Assembly: GCF_003725335.1 (NCBI RefSeq)
Contig: NZ_QIBY01000015.1
Span: 1 to 55,110, forward strand
Direction: 5' to 3'
DNA: 55,110 bases
DNA from: Parvibacter caecicola
Lineage (GTDB): Bacteria; Actinomycetota; Coriobacteriia; Coriobacteriales; Eggerthellaceae
The translations under genes and the position numbers were made by a program. The notes below the pieces were generated by a model. That model was not told the DNA's origin. It saw only the letters and a list, made by a program, of their open reading frames with translations, and did not search any database. Positions 47,819 through 55,110 of the stretch are shown one piece after another; the first letter of the stretch is position 1; each line of letters begins with the position of its first letter.

Positions 47819-48325
47819 CTACCGGTACTCGTACCTTCGGAATTTCACCTCACCAGCCACGGGATAATCCTTCACCACATAGCTGTCGGTCCTCTCGAAG
47901 CCGTTCTTCAGGAATATTCTCTGGGAGGCCACATTGTCGTCACGTATCTGGGCATACACCACTTTGCCCAACTCTACCGCATGCGGTTTGATAAGCCTGA
48001 TGGCCTCAGTTCCAAGACCGCGGCCCAGCCAGTCTTCCGCCAGGCTAATACCAACCTCCACCCCATCCGACAGGTTGGATAGCATAAGCCAGCCCGCGGT
48101 TGATTCTCCAGCCTTGAGCATGTAGATCTTCCTCGACCCCTCTTGCGCTAGGTCAACCGTCCCAAGACGCTCCATGAAAATACCTCTGATGGCATCTTTG
48201 TCAGGAGCCGACGTGTATCCCATCCAATAGATATCCGGCTTTCCGCATCGAATCGCATAGTAAGCCTCAAAGTCTTCGGCCGTGCAGGGAACAAGGGCAA
48301 CAGCCCTCTCATCCACGCTACTCAA
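47819..48325 (-). CDS. GNAT family N-acetyltransferase
   Basis: 168 aa. RimJ/RimL-like layout with VEVGISLAEDWLGRGLGTEAIRLI (acetyl-CoA loop, ~90-112) and a late DNVASQRIFLKNGFERTDSYVVKDY. It probably acetylates an amino group on a small molecule, sugar or peptide. The TTG start (AGAGGTG upstream) overlaps the ATP-grasp gene by 8 bp, so the two are coupled; together they could ligate and acetylate a wall-polymer substituent or a small metabolite. Set between licD and the Lic fusion gene. Substrate not visible. Confidence 0.85.
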   Translation of the reverse strand: MSSVDERAVALVPCTAEDFEAYYAIRCGKPDIYWMGYTSAPDKDAIRGIFMERLGTVDLAQEGSRKIYMLKAGESTAGWLMLSNLSDGVEVGISLAEDWLGRGLGTEAIRLIKPHAVELGKVVYAQIRDDNVASQRIFLKNGFERTDSYVVKDYPVAGEVKFRRYEYR

Positions 48326-49499
48326 CTCGCACCTCTATCTTACGCAAGGCCTCCTCGCAGCACTGCACCGCCTCGTCACGGCTTTCGCCCCGAGCAACCA
48401 CATATCCAAATCGGCAAGAATTATCCTGGCTTTCGCCAAACTCGTCACCAACAGAGCACATCGCTCGCGCCAGAGCAACGCCGTCGATTTTGGCAGCGGC
48501 ATCAAAGCCTTCAATCGACACCACCCTCCCCGGCACGCTGGGGATAAATCGTATGGCGCTGTATGTGCCGCCATATATGACCGGCAAAACAACTCGCTCA
48601 CCAAAAGCAAGTCTGATTGCAATTTCCTGCAGATTCAGACCAGTTGAGAGGCTAATCAAATACTGCTGGATACCATCGCCACCCATTCGCGCGCCAATCT
48701 CAACCATTTTTGGGCCAGCATCGGTGACAATAATCTCTGCATGCGCAAACCCGTTCATGATTCCCATAGCGAGCGCCGCTGCACAAGCCACACGCCCGAT
48801 TTCTTCAATAGTCTCAGGAGGGAGAACCGACGGCTGGGAATGGCCAACTTCGACGAAGTTCGGCGACCCAGATGTTACCTTGTCGGTAACCTGCAGCACC
48901 ATTGGACAGCCCTCTAGCACTAAAACCTCAACGCTCACCTCGGGGCCCATCATGTACTCTTCCAGGAGGATCTCACCACTATCGCTCGCCCGCATGCTTC
49001 CCGTAACAGCATCCAGAAGCTCCTTTTCCGAATGCGCCACCCTAATCCCCTTGCTGCTCGACATATCAACAGGCTTGGAAATCACCGGATAATCCATTCG
49101 GGGCAATTTGCCCAACGCCTCGAGGCTACTCAAGCGAACAAACCGCGGGTGCGGAATGCCAGCTTCCTCGAATGCCAGTGCCATCTCGTACTTATCTGTT
49201 GCCCTTCTAGCCGCTTCTTTATCAAGGCCCGGTAGTCCAAGAGCAGCACACACCTCGGCAGCTGCAGGCACAGCCACATCAGAAGCGCCGGCAGTGGCGC
49301 CATCTGGAAGGTACCCTTTTGCAAAAGACACGATTTGCGAAAGATCTTTCAGACTGCACTGGAAGTAATCGTCAGCATACTCAACGGCCGGAGCCGTGCT
49401 CCTGCAATCAACAACACAGGTTCTTATGCCCATCTTTTTCGCCTGGACAACCAAAGGAATCTGGAACTCGGAAGCGCCCAGAATCATAATTTTCTTCAT
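48318..49499 (-). CDS. ATP-grasp ligase of the lic/dlt region (carbamoyl-phosphate-synthase-like)
   Basis: 393 aa. preATP-grasp domain (IMILGASEFQIPLVVQAKKMG), lid and core with DYPVISKPVDMSSSKGIRV (~135-152) and EILLEEYMMGPEVSVEVLVL, and the metal-binding end VEIGARMGGDGIQQYL (~270-285). It belongs to the ATP-grasp ligases acting on carboxylates, close to biotin-carboxylase/LysX-type enzymes. It is unlike the ATP-grasp protein at 21746 beyond the fold. ATG with GAGGAAA upstream. It lies 104 bp after licD and is coupled to the GNAT gene. A role in supplying or attaching a substituent is inferred from position only. Confidence 0.85.
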   Translation of the reverse strand: MKKIMILGASEFQIPLVVQAKKMGIRTCVVDCRSTAPAVEYADDYFQCSLKDLSQIVSFAKGYLPDGATAGASDVAVPAAAEVCAALGLPGLDKEAARRATDKYEMALAFEEAGIPHPRFVRLSSLEALGKLPRMDYPVISKPVDMSSSKGIRVAHSEKELLDAVTGSMRASDSGEILLEEYMMGPEVSVEVLVLEGCPMVLQVTDKVTSGSPNFVEVGHSQPSVLPPETIEEIGRVACAAALAMGIMNGFAHAEIIVTDAGPKMVEIGARMGGDGIQQYLISLSTGLNLQEIAIRLAFGERVVLPVIYGGTYSAIRFIPSVPGRVVSIEGFDAAAKIDGVALARAMCSVGDEFGESQDNSCRFGYVVARGESRDEAVQCCEEALRKIEVRVE

Positions 49500-49603
49500 C
49501 GCATTTCCTCACTTGGACATCGGAGACAATCGTAGGCTTCTGCCTCCTGAGCACATCAAACCGTCATCGCAACTCAATTAACCCGAGACCGCTCGCTCCC
49601 CAC

Positions 49604-50416
49604 TCAGCAACTCGGAACCCAAGCAACCAGCGAGTGCGTGATGCGTTTTTCGACAGGTGGGATGATCATATAGTCGCCATAACCGCCCCTCAGAGCAGTG
49701 TCCCAATCGGCGATAACAGGGAATTCTCTTCCCTCGAAACTCATCTTAACCATTGGACCCTCGGCGCCAAACTTGAAACGACCCTGGTAGGAGTTGTACG
49801 AAAACGTTAGGTTGACGGCAAATGGCGTCCCATCAATCGCATAGGTCCTCGCGTTCTCGTTGATTTCTCGCGCAAGGCTAAGCGGAGTCCTGTAGAAGAA
49901 CAAAACCTTAAATAGCGCTTTAACGAACTTCCTCTTAAACCCAACTGCCGATGAAACAGGGGATGTCTTTGCCGTAAATATCAAATTGAGGCGTTTTGCC
50001 TTAGAGCAGAGCCGTCGCGCCGCGCCATCATCATCTGGGACACCATCCAGAGGGAACAAATCGACCCACAAATGCCCCGGCTCAACAACGCCCCTCTCAA
50101 GTGTCCTCACTTCTGGGTCGCACGCCTTAATTATGGGAGAATCCGCTAGACCGAGCCCTCTTACTCCCTCCAAGATTAACCCCGTCTCCGCCTCAAACGT
50201 TTCAACCATCCCAATCAAGCGGTCGTATGAGGCCCGAGGGACAAAGAGATCTATGTCATCATCCCAAGGGATGAAGCCACCGTGGCGCACCGCCCCGATC
50301 AGCGATCCGTAGCACAATGAATAGGGGATACCGTATCGTTCAAAAAAGTCCGCAGCTCGACAGAGGATGGAAAACTCCCTCCTCTGAATCTGCTCAAGAG
50401 ATAGATATGCCTCCAT
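49604..50416 (-). CDS. licD: LicD-family phosphocholine transferase
   Basis: 270 aa from ATG 50416 (MEAYLSLEQIQ), with AGGAG eight bases upstream; an upstream in-frame start is not needed. It has the family signature YGSLIGAVRHGGFIPWDDD with DIDLFVP next (~38-62), the nucleotidyltransferase-fold site that binds metal and CDP-choline, and a late motif near GGYGDYM. LicD proteins move phosphocholine from CDP-choline onto sugars of teichoic acid or lipopolysaccharide. With the Lic fusion gene 2 kb downstream it completes a choline-decoration route, except that no LicB-type choline importer is evident in the window. The 311 bp upstream (50417-50727) are AT-rich and probably hold its promoter. Confidence 0.93.
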   Translation of the reverse strand: MEAYLSLEQIQRREFSILCRAADFFERYGIPYSLCYGSLIGAVRHGGFIPWDDDIDLFVPRASYDRLIGMVETFEAETGLILEGVRGLGLADSPIIKACDPEVRTLERGVVEPGHLWVDLFPLDGVPDDDGAARRLCSKAKRLNLIFTAKTSPVSSAVGFKRKFVKALFKVLFFYRTPLSLAREINENARTYAIDGTPFAVNLTFSYNSYQGRFKFGAEGPMVKMSFEGREFPVIADWDTALRGGYGDYMIIPPVEKRITHSLVAWVPSC

Positions 50417-50727
50417 ACGACGACTCCTAATTTCGTAATGACTGTCATCATTCAGTATGACTGCGAATGCGGCCGCGGGCAATGGTCACACAATTTAGCG
50501 GCCACAAATTGGCCCAACCACAGGCCCTCCGAAAATCAAAGCGCCATCCTCGATAACGAGCAGCTAAACAAACTTCCGGAATTGCCGTAGCTTCCTTCGA
50601 GCGCCGTATAGCGTTATATAGACACAATCCTTTTCTTTCGTAGAATTACTTCCATGCAAACAGCCTGCTGCAAACATTTAGGAGACTCCACCGTCTTGGC
50701 ACAAAAGCCCGCCAGTGCTTCATCGCT

Positions 50728-50907
50728 CTAGAACTGCTCATAAACAAACTCAGGCGGATTACCGAAGCCGGAAAAGCCGAAGAACCATACGAGCACGGCA
50801 ATGCATGCAAATGCGCCGACGAACCACAATAGGGCCTCAATGACCGGATGACGCCGAAGCCAAGAGAGAGCCTTTGCCCCGAATCCACCACCGTCACTGC
50901 CCCCCAT
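50728..50907 (-). CDS. dltX: DltX, small membrane protein of the dlt system
   Basis: 59 aa. One membrane helix (~26-46, ALLWFVGAFACIAVLVWFF) is followed by the C-terminal motif NPPEFVYEQF, which matches the conserved FIYxxF-type end of DltX that ties the protein into D-Ala transfer at the membrane. Its ATG overlaps the 3' end of dltD by 14 bp, so it is translationally coupled to it. In Firmicutes dltX is normally the first gene of the operon; here it is last. The same DNA also shows an unrelated 83-codon frame, which I discard in favour of this one. Confidence 0.85.
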   Translation of the reverse strand: MGGSDGGGFGAKALSWLRRHPVIEALLWFVGAFACIAVLVWFFGFSGFGNPPEFVYEQF

Positions 50908-52207
50908 TAAGCACCTCTTTCCCAGCGCCTTCCGCTTCGATCATTTCTTCTTCAGCCTCCTCGGCGATATGCTCCGCCCCTGTTTCGTCGCCATACTCTG
51001 GGAAAGATGGGCTCTTCTCATCGAGTACGCTTTCTCCGGAGTAGAAGGAAACCAGCGCCCTGTCGATTTGCGCCCACCCCTTCCAAGCCATGTGCATTAC
51101 GTCTCTCAGATAATATAAATCATAATCATAATATGATAAGTCTAGATAGTCGACACCAGCCTCGTCCAAGAAGCCTCGCATACGCTCATAAAGGACCTCT
51201 CGACTCTTTTGGTCGTACTGCGTTGTATCGTAATATTGCCCTTTTGCAGGCTCGATAATGAGGAGGGGCTCTATGTTCAAGTCCTTGCAGACATTTAAAA
51301 ATAAGGCGAGATCTCCGAACTCCTCATCGCTCCAGCGGGAAAAGCTTTCAAAATCTTTTTTTTGGTTCTCTTCAAACCATCTCTCCGCGTATTCACTGTA
51401 GTACCAGTCGTTTATGCCCACGTCGTTATTCGTGCAGGCTGCTTTACCCTGGGACTCAACCTTATCAAAAAAAGCAGCCCAATCAAATTCAAGCTCGAGC
51501 GCGGAGGAAGAAGAATCACGCTGGCAGCTATTGTCGATGGCATCTGCAAGCTGCTGTCTCCTTTCCTTTTCAGGCAGCAAGCCCCGAAGGAAACGATTCA
51601 TCTCACCTATCAGCGTAGTCGAAGACAAGTCCTCTACCGTCTGCGAAGATACGCCCAGTTCCTCAACGCGACGACAAATCCCCGCCTTCGTAGCGCTTGA
51701 AAGGCCTGGGTTCATCAGGCACTCTTGAAGAGCTTCGTCCGAGAAGCTGTTCAAGAAGGCTTCGGGAGTGCAACCGCCTTCATAAAACCAGCAATTACCC
51801 AGAAGTAGTGCGATTTTCCTCCCAGGGATTACGCCTTCCTCGTCAAGAGCACCAGTCATGATTGCGCTCCACAGAGATTGATAGCCCGCTCCCCCTATGC
51901 ACATTACTCTGAATCCGAAATTATGCTCCTCAAAAAAATGTACGGGATACGCCGAATCTTCAATCGACTGAGTTAACTCCGAAGAACCCAGCAGAAACTT
52001 AACATCTTCACCCCTCTCAGCCCTCGCCTCAACCATTTCCGCAAGGACAGAGGGCGACCCCCAAAGCGCACTATCAGGCCGAGGAGAAACTGGCTTTTCA
52101 CGAGCCCGCTGAAGAAGCTGGGTGTTCGACGGAGACGCTGCGAACCAAACCGCACCGATTCCCACTGCAACCGCAAGCGCACATAGTACCGCAATAAGCC
52201 TTCGCAC
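50894..52207 (-). CDS. dltD: DltD, D-alanyl transfer protein
   Basis: 437 aa. An N-terminal membrane anchor (~4-24) is followed by an extracytoplasmic SGNH-like domain. The catalytic Ser lies in LLGSSELTQS (~69-78), and the Asp/His pair in DVMHMAWKGWAQID (~375-388). DltD accepts D-Ala at the outer membrane face and esterifies it to teichoic acid. The C-terminus is extended and acidic (EHIAEEAEEEMIEAEGAGKE). Start GTG, one base after the dltC stop. Confidence 0.93.
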   Translation of the reverse strand: MRRLIAVLCALAVAVGIGAVWFAASPSNTQLLQRAREKPVSPRPDSALWGSPSVLAEMVEARAERGEDVKFLLGSSELTQSIEDSAYPVHFFEEHNFGFRVMCIGGAGYQSLWSAIMTGALDEEGVIPGRKIALLLGNCWFYEGGCTPEAFLNSFSDEALQECLMNPGLSSATKAGICRRVEELGVSSQTVEDLSSTTLIGEMNRFLRGLLPEKERRQQLADAIDNSCQRDSSSSALELEFDWAAFFDKVESQGKAACTNNDVGINDWYYSEYAERWFEENQKKDFESFSRWSDEEFGDLALFLNVCKDLNIEPLLIIEPAKGQYYDTTQYDQKSREVLYERMRGFLDEAGVDYLDLSYYDYDLYYLRDVMHMAWKGWAQIDRALVSFYSGESVLDEKSPSFPEYGDETGAEHIAEEAEEEMIEAEGAGKEVLNGGQ

Positions 52208-52208
52208 T

Positions 52209-52451
52209 CTAAATCCGCGCTTCCACTTGAGCGATAATCTTATTCACAGAATTCATCTCTTCACGCTCAACTGCCGTTGGGGCAATCTCCACGCCAAATT
52301 CCTCTTCAATTGCCACAAGCAGCTCTATTGCCGCCATAGAGTCAAGCAGTCCAGCCGCGAACAGGTCTATGTCCCTCTCTTCCCGAATTACATCGTCATC
52401 GCAAATCTCTGCCACCAGATCCAACATGCGATCTTCAACTGCACTAGCCAT
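52209..52451 (-). CDS. dltC: DltC, D-alanyl carrier protein
   Basis: 80 aa, normal length. The phosphopantetheine attachment serine is in GLLDSMAAIELL (~35-46). It carries D-Ala from DltA to DltB. Its ATG overlaps the dltB stop by 8 bp. Confidence 0.95.
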   Translation of the reverse strand: MASAVEDRMLDLVAEICDDDVIREERDIDLFAAGLLDSMAAIELLVAIEEEFGVEIAPTAVEREEMNSVNKIIAQVEARI

Positions 52452-53637
52452 GAATAATTCCTCCTATCACCATATGAAGCTGACCCGAAAAGATAGCCAT
52501 ACCAAACATCACCAGATTAATGGTTGTCACCCACTGGAGAACCTTATACCAACGTTTTTGCCTGTGCCTCTTATGGAAGGCAGATTTCTTCTGATACACA
52601 TCCGTTGCGCTCATGAGTACGCCGTAATATAGGCCGTAAGCAAGATAATCCACCGTAATCCCATGCCAAGCGCCCATCAGCATAAAATTACACATGTACC
52701 CCGCGCATGCCCGCTGCATACGGTCGGCGAACAGCTTTTTTCGCGTAGCATGCTTTACAACACGCATAAAGACGAAGTCGCGGAGCCACGCTGAGAGCGT
52801 CATGTGCCATCGATCCCAAAACTCCCTCACGTCGAGGGCAAGAAATGGAGCCCGAAAATTACGCGGCGTTTTAATGCCAAAGCAATAACTTGCCCCCATT
52901 GCCATCATAGAGTAGCCGGCGAAATCAAAAAACAGATAAAACCCGTACATATAAGCATCTTTAACCTGAGCAAGCGCCTCATGCCAGACAGATCCACCAC
53001 CTAGGGGCTCGGGAGTAAAGTAGCTGAAAAACACGGTTCCGAGCACCTTCTGATACACCGCCCCTATAAGGATCAGCATAATGCCGCTCGCTAAAAGATT
53101 TGCATACTCCCCTGTAGAATAAATCCTGTTTGCATCATCGGTAAACCGACGGCTTCTATCTATAGGACCAGAGGTAAACGGCGCAAAGAACACCAGAAAA
53201 TAGAGATAGTCCACGAAGGTCATCTCAGCAATGACACCATCGCGGATCTCGATTATGACCTGCACCGCCTTAAAAGTAACGTAGGAAATACCCAAAAAGC
53301 CCATGAGGTTCTGGTCAAAGACGGCACCGACCTTATAGACAACGAGGGGCAGGACAACAAATGCAATGCCAAGCCGATACCTCAACATGGACTGCTGCCC
53401 TCTTTGCCAGCTTCTCAAAACCCAGAACGTTACCGTGCAGGAGATGCAAAGAAAAGTCACGAAAGCCGCAATACCCTCGGGGGTTTCGCCGAACAACAGT
53501 AACAAAAAAACAACCGAGGCAGCTAGTCCATAGTATTTAATGCGATGGCCTGTGAGTCCTAAAATTGACGCAGGTACAACAGCTACGGCGAGAATGAGGT
53601 AAAAGGCCGGATCAACGTAGAAGTTTAAAGAACCCAT
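52444..53637 (-). CDS. dltB: DltB, MBOAT-family D-alanyl transfer protein
   Basis: 397 aa with about eleven membrane segments. The MBOAT core is REFWDRWHMTLSAWLRDFVF (~272-291), with the catalytic histidine in FMLMGAWHGITVDY (~320-333). It passes D-Ala from DltC through the membrane to DltD. Starts 6 bp after the dltA stop. Confidence 0.95.
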   Translation of the reverse strand: MGSLNFYVDPAFYLILAVAVVPASILGLTGHRIKYYGLAASVVFLLLLFGETPEGIAAFVTFLCISCTVTFWVLRSWQRGQQSMLRYRLGIAFVVLPLVVYKVGAVFDQNLMGFLGISYVTFKAVQVIIEIRDGVIAEMTFVDYLYFLVFFAPFTSGPIDRSRRFTDDANRIYSTGEYANLLASGIMLILIGAVYQKVLGTVFFSYFTPEPLGGGSVWHEALAQVKDAYMYGFYLFFDFAGYSMMAMGASYCFGIKTPRNFRAPFLALDVREFWDRWHMTLSAWLRDFVFMRVVKHATRKKLFADRMQRACAGYMCNFMLMGAWHGITVDYLAYGLYYGVLMSATDVYQKKSAFHKRHRQKRWYKVLQWVTTINLVMFGMAIFSGQLHMVIGGIIHG

Positions 53638-53643
53638 ACTCGC

Positions 53644-55110
53644 CTACGCCAAGGCCTTCCGGTCTATCTTGCCGTTGTTATTTAGAGGAAACTCCCGATG
53701 AAAGACCATCTTTTTGGGAATCATATACTCGGGCACGATAGAGGAAAGCTGCTTTTTCAGGGCAATCGCAGTACTTAAATCGCCTTCCAAAGAGGAATCC
53801 TCAAGCATCACATGGGCAACAAGGTGCACCACCCTGCCATCACGCTCTTTAGGAAGAACCACCGCCTCCTTAATGGCCGGCAAGCGAGTGAGCGCCTGCT
53901 CCACATCCCCAAGCTCAACCCGAAAGCCGTTGATCTTAACTTGGAAATCCAGGCGTCCAAGGCAATAGAGACGACCTTCTTCGTCCACAAAGCCTTTATC
54001 ACCCGTGCGATAACAGCGAGCAGACAATCCGCCATCAAGATTGATTTCCCCAAATACGCGCTCAGTGAGGTCGGGGCGGCCATAGTAGCCCGCCGAAACA
54101 GTAGCCCCCGCAAGGTAAATCTCTCCCAGCTCCCCACAGCCCAAAATTTCACCGGAGTCCACATCTCTGATTATCGCCTTCATCTCAGGATTCATGGTCC
54201 CTACCGGAAGAGGACTGATCTCGTGCGCCATCTGCTCGTCAATCAAAATATCACTCACAGCCTGCGTTTCGGTAGGTCCATAAGTGTTGTAAACCTTCGC
54301 CCCAGGAAAACGTTCAAGCATCTTGAGGGCCGTCGCATTGCGAAACACCTCGCCGCAAAGTACGAAAGTATCCAGCTTCGGAAGGAGCTCTGCATTGAAT
54401 AATGGGTCGGCGAGGCACATTTCCACATACGACGGAGTTGAGATCCAGACCGTCATATCGCTTCGAGATAGCGCCTCGAAAGAAGCCTTCATGCTGGATT
54501 CCTCCTCGGCTTCTAACGCATACAGCGTATAGCCAGCCGCCAAGCCCGGGATAAGATCAAACAGGCTCACGTCAAACGTGTACGGAACACGGTTAAAACT
54601 CACCCCATCCTCCCTCAAAGGAAAGAAGCGTGAAAAGTATCTGAGAAAAGCATCGGCGCAGCGGGAAGGCATCTGGACCCCCTTGGGGCGACCAGTGCTA
54701 CCAGAAGTGAACAGCAAATAAAACGGTGTATCATCTTTTATCCAACAAGAAGGATCAATCCGGCCACCGAGCCCGGCTATTTCCGATACCACCCCTTCAG
54801 GGAGGACCCCCGCCGTTAAGTCTTCATCGCCGGTAAAACCACAATCGGATAAATCGAGAACGAGCGGCTTTCCAATTTGATCCAAGATATCGTTGACGCG
54901 ATCCGCGGGATATGCGACGTCTATAGGGGAATACGTGAGACCAGCCTTGATGGCCGCAACAAACGAAACGAGCATCAGCGCCGACTTGTGCCCGTATACC
55001 ACTACAGGCTTTCCGACAGGGGCATTGTCTAGAAGATACGCGGCCAAGCTATCTGATTTATCCCAAAGCTCCGCATAGCTTACTGAGTTGGCCTCAGAAG
55101 ACCCCCCCCC
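53644..55110 (-). CDS. dltA: DltA, D-alanine:carrier protein ligase (5' end cut by the window)
   Basis: Adenylating enzyme that activates D-Ala and loads DltC. Motifs: FTSGSTGRPKGVQ, YNTYGPTETQ, YRTGDKGFV, GRLDFQVKINGFRVELG and the terminal lysine loop NNNGKIDRK. The open frame continues to the window end as SVSYAELWDKSDSLAAY, matching the part ~30 residues into known DltA, so only about 25 codons are missing; the first ATG inside the window (55047) is not the start. The last 9 bases are a C9 run, read as three Gly codons, in a region where DltA proteins do not usually have Gly-Gly-Gly. Confidence 0.92.
   Translation of the reverse strand, partial: GGGSSEANSVSYAELWDKSDSLAAYLLDNAPVGKPVVVYGHKSALMLVSFVAAIKAGLTYSPIDVAYPADRVNDILDQIGKPLVLDLSDCGFTGDEDLTAGVLPEGVVSEIAGLGGRIDPSCWIKDDTPFYLLFTSGSTGRPKGVQMPSRCADAFLRYFSRFFPLREDGVSFNRVPYTFDVSLFDLIPGLAAGYTLYALEAEEESSMKASFEALSRSDMTVWISTPSYVEMCLADPLFNAELLPKLDTFVLCGEVFRNATALKMLERFPGAKVYNTYGPTETQAVSDILIDEQMAHEISPLPVGTMNPEMKAIIRDVDSGEILGCGELGEIYLAGATVSAGYYGRPDLTERVFGEINLDGGLSARCYRTGDKGFVDEEGRLYCLGRLDFQVKINGFRVELGDVEQALTRLPAIKEAVVLPKERDGRVVHLVAHVMLEDSSLEGDLSTAIALKKQLSSIVPEYMIPKKMVFHREFPLNNNGKIDRKALA
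55102..55110. repeat. C9 homopolymer at the window end, inside dltA
   Basis: Nine consecutive C at the edge (G on the coding strand); the run may continue beyond the window. It sits about 30 codons into dltA. Confidence 0.6.

Noticed and set aside
50646-50897. 83-codon frame next to dltD
   Set aside because: Overlaps dltX in another frame; the dltX frame has the membrane helix and conserved C-terminus.

Overview
The window looks like a chromosomal contig of a gut actinobacterium of the class Coriobacteriia, most likely Eggerthellaceae. The inference rests on a Tat-exported molybdopterin oxidoreductase divergent from a multi-membrane-pass LuxR-type regulator (an arrangement typical of Eggerthella and Gordonibacter), high GC in the first 13 kb, a T-box-controlled ECF transporter, and several large secreted proteins with choline-binding-type repeats. 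No rRNA, tRNA, CRISPR array or insertion sequence was seen. The right end lies in a C9 homopolymer inside dltA, so that gene is cut by the window.

Layout. 0-5.8 kb: two-gene molybdenum enzyme operon (-) and its divergent LuxR-type regulator (+). 5.9-9.8 kb: a four-gene ECF transporter operon (-) behind a T-box leader that reads as tRNA-Trp specific, with hairpin repeat elements in its intergenic gaps. 10.1-13.4 kb: a fused FAD oxidoreductase plus its DUF1667 partner. 13.8-35 kb: a lower-GC envelope region with three repeat-bearing wall proteins (serine hydrolase, L,D-transpeptidase, muramidase/glucosaminidase), a decayed L,D-transpeptidase copy, an acyltransferase and a GT2 glycosyltransferase, a frame-disrupted gltS, and an operon yfhO-wecE-rmlA-rmlB-ATP-grasp-two small DMT proteins. 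35-37.5 kb: a membrane-NUDIX fusion and an unknown partner. 37.5-43.3 kb: an accessory patch with a broken AAA ATPase, decayed DNA and an intact two-gene PIN-GNAT/ASCH plus ASCH/P-loop module. 43.3-55.1 kb: an amidohydrolase, a giant LicC-LicA-LicC fusion, GNAT, ATP-grasp, licD and a dlt operon whose dltX follows dltD.

How it fits together. The right half codes for phosphocholine activation and transfer (LicC/LicA fusion, LicD) and D-alanylation (DltABCDX). The middle codes for proteins that would dock on phosphocholine, and for synthesis of an amino sugar (dTDP-Fuc4N by RmlA, RmlB, WecE) with a GT2, small flippase-like proteins and a YfhO transferase that could move it onto a surface polymer. 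The simplest reading is one 40-kb envelope-decoration region: zwitterionic phosphocholine, D-alanine and perhaps Fuc4N on a wall polymer, with hydrolases and crosslinking enzymes anchored to it. Long G/C homopolymers in or next to several of these genes raise the possibility of phase variation. The strongest candidate for an undescribed system outside the envelope theme is the PIN-GNAT/ASCH operon at 40.0-42.4 kb.
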